Made by a program: the position numbers and the translations under genes | The notes under the pieces: generated by a model | Told to the model about the DNA's origin: nothing | What the model saw: only the letters and a program-made list of their open reading frames with translations | Databases searched by the model: none | Part shown: one piece after another, positions 60,856-64,000 of the stretch | How the letters are laid out: each line of letters begins with the position of its first letter | How positions within the stretch are numbered: position 1 is the stretch's first letter | Assembly: GCF_000426645.1 (NCBI RefSeq) | Contig: NZ_AUFT01000011.1 | Location: forward strand, 62,001 to 126,000 | Reading direction: 5' to 3' | DNA from: Nakamurella lactea DSM 19367 | GTDB lineage: Bacteria; Actinomycetota; Actinomycetes; Mycobacteriales; Nakamurellaceae | DNA: 64,000 nt

Positions 60856-61166
60856 CTCGGTCGCCTCCGGTCTCGTCAGCAGCGCAAATTTCCCGGTCCA
60901 CGGTAGCGGGCCGTCGGTGATGCCCGCAGCACCGACGTTCGCCGCCGATCGGCCGCCCGGCAGGGCACAACCGGAGGTAACGATTCTCGGATGTCGTATT
61001 GCGGGCGTCGCCGATCGTTTGTTCAGTAGGGGTGGACCGAACCACCTCCGGTGAGGACGATCGTCAGCGGAGTCGAAGGAGCGTCGAAGTTCGTCAGACC
61101 CGAGCCGTTCCATCGGCAGACGTGCGCCAATCACCACCACGAAGGGCTGTCCGAAGGAGAGATGTG
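60856..61166. other. Divergent promoter region between AlkD-like and YciI genes
   Basis: 311 bp without a gene. It holds the candidate ECF42 promoter at 60992-61016 and an unlocated promoter for the AlkD-like gene. Confidence 0.5.
60992..61016 (+). promoter_or_regulatory. Candidate ECF42-type promoter of the YciI-sigma operon
   Basis: TGTCGT (60992-60997), 14-base spacer, CGATC (61012-61016). ECF42 sigma factors are reported, as I recall, to use TGTCGA with a CGA/TC-type -10. The predicted start is about 140 bp before the YciI start codon, which is rather far. Confidence 0.3.
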
Positions 61167-61529
61167 ATGAAGTACGTACTGCTGTTCGTCGAAACCGAGC
61201 AGTTCGAAAGGGATTTCGAGGCGATGAGCGAGGCCGACCGCGAACGGGCGTTCGGCCTGGTCTATCAGTGGATGGACGACAACGCCGACAAGATCCGCGG
61301 TGGCAACAAGCTGCAGTCCGCCGACACCGCAACAACGGTCCGACTGGATGCCGGCAGCGAGCCCGTGGTCACCGACGGACCGTTCGTCGAGGGCAAGGAG
61401 GTGGTGAGCGGCTACACCGAGGTCGAGGTCGACGACCTCGACCAGGTGCTGAAGATGGTCAGTACCTGGCCCGGCTGCCCGATCGTGGAGATCCGGCCGC
61501 TCCTGGAGATGTCTGCCGGACAGGGCTGA
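61167..61529 (+). CDS. YciI/DGPF-family protein
   Basis: 120 residues with a ferredoxin-like fold: MKYVLLFVETEQFERDFEAM, then VVTDGPFVEGKEVVSGYTEVE, where DGPF is the family signature, and a closing IVEIRPL. AAGGAG lies eight bases before the ATG. DGPF proteins are the usual neighbours and targets of ECF42 sigma factors, and the sigma gene follows two bases after this stop. The biochemical role is not known. Confidence 0.88.
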   Translation: MKYVLLFVETEQFERDFEAMSEADRERAFGLVYQWMDDNADKIRGGNKLQSADTATTVRLDAGSEPVVTDGPFVEGKEVVSGYTEVEVDDLDQVLKMVSTWPGCPIVEIRPLLEMSAGQG

Positions 61530-61531
61530 CC

Positions 61532-62848
61532 GTGGGCGGCCAGGGTCCGGCCGAGCATCGGGCCGACGCCGGTCGCGAGCTCGAGCAGCTCGTCCGGGAG
61601 CACGCGGGCCGGCTGGCGGCCGGGCTGGTACGGATCACCGGCGACTTCGGCACCGCCGAGGACCTGGTCCAGGACGCGATCCTGGCCGCCCTGCAGCGGT
61701 GGCCGATCGAGGGGGTCCCGGCCCGGCCGGACGCCTGGCTGTTCACCGTCGCCCGGAACCGCGGACTCGATGTGCTGCGCCGGCAGCACAACTATCGCAG
61801 CAAGCTGGCTCAACTCCGATTGCCCGTCGAGTCCGCGAGCGACGACCGGCTCCGGCTCGTCTTCACCTGCTGCCACCCGGCGCTGTCCCGGTCGGCCCAG
61901 ATCGCGCTGACCCTGCGCGTGGTGTGCGGGCTCACCACAGCACAGATCGCCCGCGCCTTTCTGGTGCCCGAAACGACTGTCGCGCAGCGGATCACCCGTG
62001 CCAAGAGAAAGATCACCGACGCCGGAATCCCGTATCGGATGCCCGATCCCGACGAGCTCGCTGCCCGGTTGCGCGAGGTGCTGGCGGTGATCTATCTACT
62101 GCTGAACGAGGGTTACCTGTCGACCGCCGAGCGCGCCCAGTCCCGGGACCTGGTCGATGATGCCGATTGGTTGGCGGCCCAACTCCACGGCTTGATGCCG
62201 GCCGAGCCCGAGGTTGCCGGTCTGCTGGCATTGATCCGATTGCACCGGGCGCGCGCCGACGCCAGATTCGACCCGGACGGCAACCTCGTGCTGCTGGAGC
62301 AGCAGGATCGCTCGAACTGGGACCACGAAGCGATCGCTGAGGCGTCCCGGTTGCTCCAACAGGCCGCCCGCCGCCACCGGCCCGGGCCGTATCAACTGCA
62401 GGCGGCGATCGTCGCCTGTCACGCCGAGGCCGCCGATTGGGCAAGTACCGACTGGGAGCAGATAGTGCTGCTCTACGACATGCTGCTGCACCTGGCGCCG
62501 TCGCCGCTCGTTCGGCTACACCGGGCCATCGCCCGGCGCTTCACCGCCGGCCCCGCGGCCGCCCTCGGCGAGGTCGACGCCCTCGCCGACGCCCTCGATC
62601 GCTACCACCTCTACCACGCGACCCGCGCCGACCTGCTGCGGATCCTGGGCCGCGCGGCCGCGGCCCGGGCGGCCGACCGCCGCGCACTGCAACTCACCGC
62701 CAACCCGGCCGAGCAGGCCCTGTTGCGACGTCGGATCCTCTGGGGTGACGAGACCCGCGGCGCCGGACGCCGGGTCAATTCTGTCGAGCGAGTTGCCCGG
62801 GCTGATACTCGCCGCCGGCCTGCCGGGTCATCACCATCATCCGGTTGA
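61532..62848 (+). CDS. ECF42-type RNA polymerase sigma factor
   Basis: 438 residues from GTG 61532. Region 2 (RITGDFGTAEDLVQDAILAA, WLFTVARNRGLDVLRRQ) and region 4 (IALTLRVVCGLTTAQIARAF followed by LVPETTVAQRITRAKRK) occupy the first ~180 residues; the rest is the long C-terminal TPR-like extension typical of the group (VIYLLLNEGYLS, AIVACHAEAADWASTDW, LYDMLLHLAPSPLVRLHRAI). The frame runs about 30 residues past the usual end and overlaps the convergent CMD gene by 74 bp. The DGPF partner is immediately upstream. Confidence 0.88.
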   Translation: MGGQGPAEHRADAGRELEQLVREHAGRLAAGLVRITGDFGTAEDLVQDAILAALQRWPIEGVPARPDAWLFTVARNRGLDVLRRQHNYRSKLAQLRLPVESASDDRLRLVFTCCHPALSRSAQIALTLRVVCGLTTAQIARAFLVPETTVAQRITRAKRKITDAGIPYRMPDPDELAARLREVLAVIYLLLNEGYLSTAERAQSRDLVDDADWLAAQLHGLMPAEPEVAGLLALIRLHRARADARFDPDGNLVLLEQQDRSNWDHEAIAEASRLLQQAARRHRPGPYQLQAAIVACHAEAADWASTDWEQIVLLYDMLLHLAPSPLVRLHRAIARRFTAGPAAALGEVDALADALDRYHLYHATRADLLRILGRAAAARAADRRALQLTANPAEQALLRRRILWGDETRGAGRRVNSVERVARADTRRRPAGSSPSSG

Positions 62849-63254
62849 AGGTGTTGATGACGGCGATCTGCCCGACCAGCGCCATCAGCTGCTCGTCATC
62901 GTAGTGTGCGGCCGCGTTCGCCCATGCCTCGTCGGTCACCCCGCTGCCGTCGGCCAGCCGAGTGCCCTGCTCGGTGAGTTCCAGCGCGGCCCGCTCCGCG
63001 TCGGTGAAGACCGTCGTCTCCCGCCACGCCGCGACCAGATTGATCCGCACCGGCGTCTCCCCGGCCAGCGCCGCCTCCTTGGTGTGCATGTCAAGGCATC
63101 CGCCGCAGCCGTTGATCTGGCTGGCACGGATCTTCACCAGTTCCAGGGTGGCCGCCGGCACCGACGACGCGGCGACCGCCCGATCCGCCGCGACGATGTA
63201 CTTTCCGAACTTCGGTCCGACGTCGGTGCCGAACGGGTCGAGTCGAGCGTGCAT
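62775..63254 (-). CDS. Carboxymuconolactone decarboxylase/AhpD-family protein
   Basis: 159 residues. The active-site segment ASQINGCGGCLDMHTKEA has the CxxC-x3-H pattern of alkylhydroperoxidase AhpD-type proteins; flanking helices read LELVKIR and VAAWRETTVFTDAERAALEL. GGAGG precedes ATG 63254 by eight bases. Genes of this kind are the usual partners and targets of ECF41 sigma factors, and such a gene lies just upstream at 63352-64000. It probably reduces peroxides or acts on an unknown small molecule. Confidence 0.9.
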   Translation of the reverse strand: MHARLDPFGTDVGPKFGKYIVAADRAVAASSVPAATLELVKIRASQINGCGGCLDMHTKEAALAGETPVRINLVAAWRETTVFTDAERAALELTEQGTRLADGSGVTDEAWANAAAHYDDEQLMALVGQIAVINTFNRMMVMTRQAGGEYQPGQLARQN

Positions 63255-63288
63255 GGTGATCTCCTCCTGGTGTTGGGTTCACTAGGTC

Positions 63289-63315
63289 GACGAGTTCGAC
63301 TCCCGGGAGGTAACA
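63289..63315 (-). promoter_or_regulatory. Candidate ECF41-type promoter of the CMD-family gene
   Basis: Minus-strand TGTTACC, 16-base spacer, CGTC, ending 34 bp before the CMD start. It fits the TGTCACA-N16-CGTC pattern I recall for ECF41 sigma factors with two differences in the -35. Confidence 0.45.
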
Positions 63316-63351
63316 CCGCGCTTCGACCCTGCGCAGTTCGTCATCGGCGGT

Positions 63352-64000
63352 TCAGTTCGTCATCCATGGCCCGAGCTTCTCCGGGTTCCGCACCGCCCAG
63401 ACGTGCGTGATCCGATCGCCGACGATGTCGAAGGCGATCACTGCGGCGGTCACACCGGCCTGCTGCAGCAGCAGCCCTGGCCGCCCGTTCACCACGCGTT
63501 CGAGAACGGTCAGATCCGGTGCCACGCTGGCGATCTGGAGGAAACCACGGGCGACCTGTTTGCCACCGACGACCGGATCGCGGACGGCGCTGACGATACC
63601 GCCGCCGTCGGCGGTCGCGACCACCCCCGGGTCGAGCAGCCGCACCAGCGCGTCGATGTCCTTGGCCTCCCAGGCACGTTTGAAGTTCCGGACGACTTCC
63701 GCGCTCAGTGGCGCCGGGTCGGCCGGCACCTGCGCCTCCCGTACCCGGCGGCGTGCAGACGTGGCCAGCTGACGGCAGGCGGCGGGGCTGCGACCGACGA
63801 TCTCGGCGACCTCGGGGAACGGGTAGCGGAACACGTCGTGCAGGATGAACGTCACCCGCTCGGCAGGGGTCATCGACTCGAGCACCACCAGGAAAGCCAT
63901 GCTGATCGACTCGTCGAGGGTCACCCGGTCGGCCGGGTCCACGGTCCCACCACCCGTCCAGCCGTTGATCCACCCGCCCTGCTCCGGCACCGGCTCCGGG
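63352..64000 (-). CDS. ECF41-type RNA polymerase sigma factor (SigJ-like), C-terminal part (partial)
   Basis: About 216 codons up to the window edge; the N-terminus lies outside. Seen are the end of region 2 linker, region 4 (SMAFLVVLESMTPAERVTFI and FPEVAEIVGRSPAACRQLAT) and a C-terminal SnoaL-like domain (VRNFKRAWEAKDIDALVRLL, RPGLLLQQAGVTAAVIAFDI), which senses or restrains activity in the ECF41 group. The CMD-family gene 97 bp downstream is its expected target. It is the second extended-type ECF sigma factor in 2.5 kb. Confidence 0.88.
   Translation of the reverse strand, partial: PEPVPEQGGWINGWTGGGTVDPADRVTLDESISMAFLVVLESMTPAERVTFILHDVFRYPFPEVAEIVGRSPAACRQLATSARRRVREAQVPADPAPLSAEVVRNFKRAWEAKDIDALVRLLDPGVVATADGGGIVSAVRDPVVGGKQVARGFLQIASVAPDLTVLERVVNGRPGLLLQQAGVTAAVIAFDIVGDRITHVWAVRNPEKLGPWMTN

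Noticed and set aside
1-64000. CRISPR arrays, tRNA and rRNA genes, insertion sequences, prophage genes
   Set aside because: I looked for regular spaced repeats, cloverleaf-type sequences and transposase or integrase motifs and saw none that I could support.

Overview
The window is GC-rich DNA, about two thirds G+C, with GTG and occasional TTG starts, dense 4-bp ATGA/GTGA gene overlaps, several alternative sigma factors (SigK/RskA, SigB/F-like, ECF41, ECF42), ANTAR regulators, a class F sortase and F420-type oxidoreductases (LLM and PPOX families). This points to an actinobacterium (Actinomycetota), probably a soil or environmental Nakamurella/Frankia-like lineage; the genus is a guess. I see no rRNA, tRNA, CRISPR array or intact transposase.

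Layout. (1) 1-731: end of a BtpA/SgcQ-family gene and a coupled cupin gene. (2) 877-12178: two very large secreted GH78-type rhamnosidase proteins sharing repeat modules, flanking a two-component system and an AT-richer DeoR-like regulator broken by a frameshift. (3) 12912-19605: a seven-gene minus-strand operon (TPP enzyme, membrane protein, gluconate 2-dehydrogenase subunit 3-like protein, GMC oxidoreductase, enolase-superfamily enzyme, membrane protein, DUF421), apparently for sugar or sugar-acid oxidation. (4) 19848-26323: an SDR/GH15 operon, a SigB/F-like sigma factor, a PAS-ANTAR regulator, a broken dps gene carrying a hairpin, a DUF6131 protein and an ANTAR remnant. (5) 26313-37888: an expanded SigK locus with DUF1365, a tspO remnant, a CHRD-like surface protein, FAD oxidoreductase, DUF1295, cyclopropane synthase, RskA, SigK, a copC remnant, class F sortase, sulfite-oxidase-fold molybdoenzyme and Met-rich fasciclin lipoprotein. 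Five sites in this locus fit C(C/A)ATCC-N16-CG(G/A)A, so the genes look like one SigK regulon. (6) 38209-43713: acetoacetyl-CoA ligase, two LLM oxidoreductases, a PPOX protein and a secondary alcohol dehydrogenase. (7) 43888-47596: a single-domain response regulator, a sensor kinase with two kinase modules and a divergent LuxR-type regulator. (8) 47156-53476: MFS exporter and LysR around a palindrome, TDT transporter, acetyltransferase and DUF389. (9) 53529-57936: small accessory enzymes. (10) 57954-60169: an arsR-flavoprotein-arsC group without an efflux pump. (11) 60166-64000: AlkD-like protein, then ECF42 with its YciI/DGPF partner and ECF41 with its carboxymuconolactone-decarboxylase-family partner.

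The most interesting system is the SigK locus: a sigma/anti-sigma pair, lipid-modifying enzymes, a sortase, surface proteins and a possible methionine-sulfoxide repair enzyme beside a Met-rich lipoprotein, with repeated promoter sites visible in the DNA. A second theme is gene decay: deoR, dps, tspO, copC and an ANTAR gene each survive only as damaged copies or fragments. All functions are inferred by reading the sequence; no database search was run.
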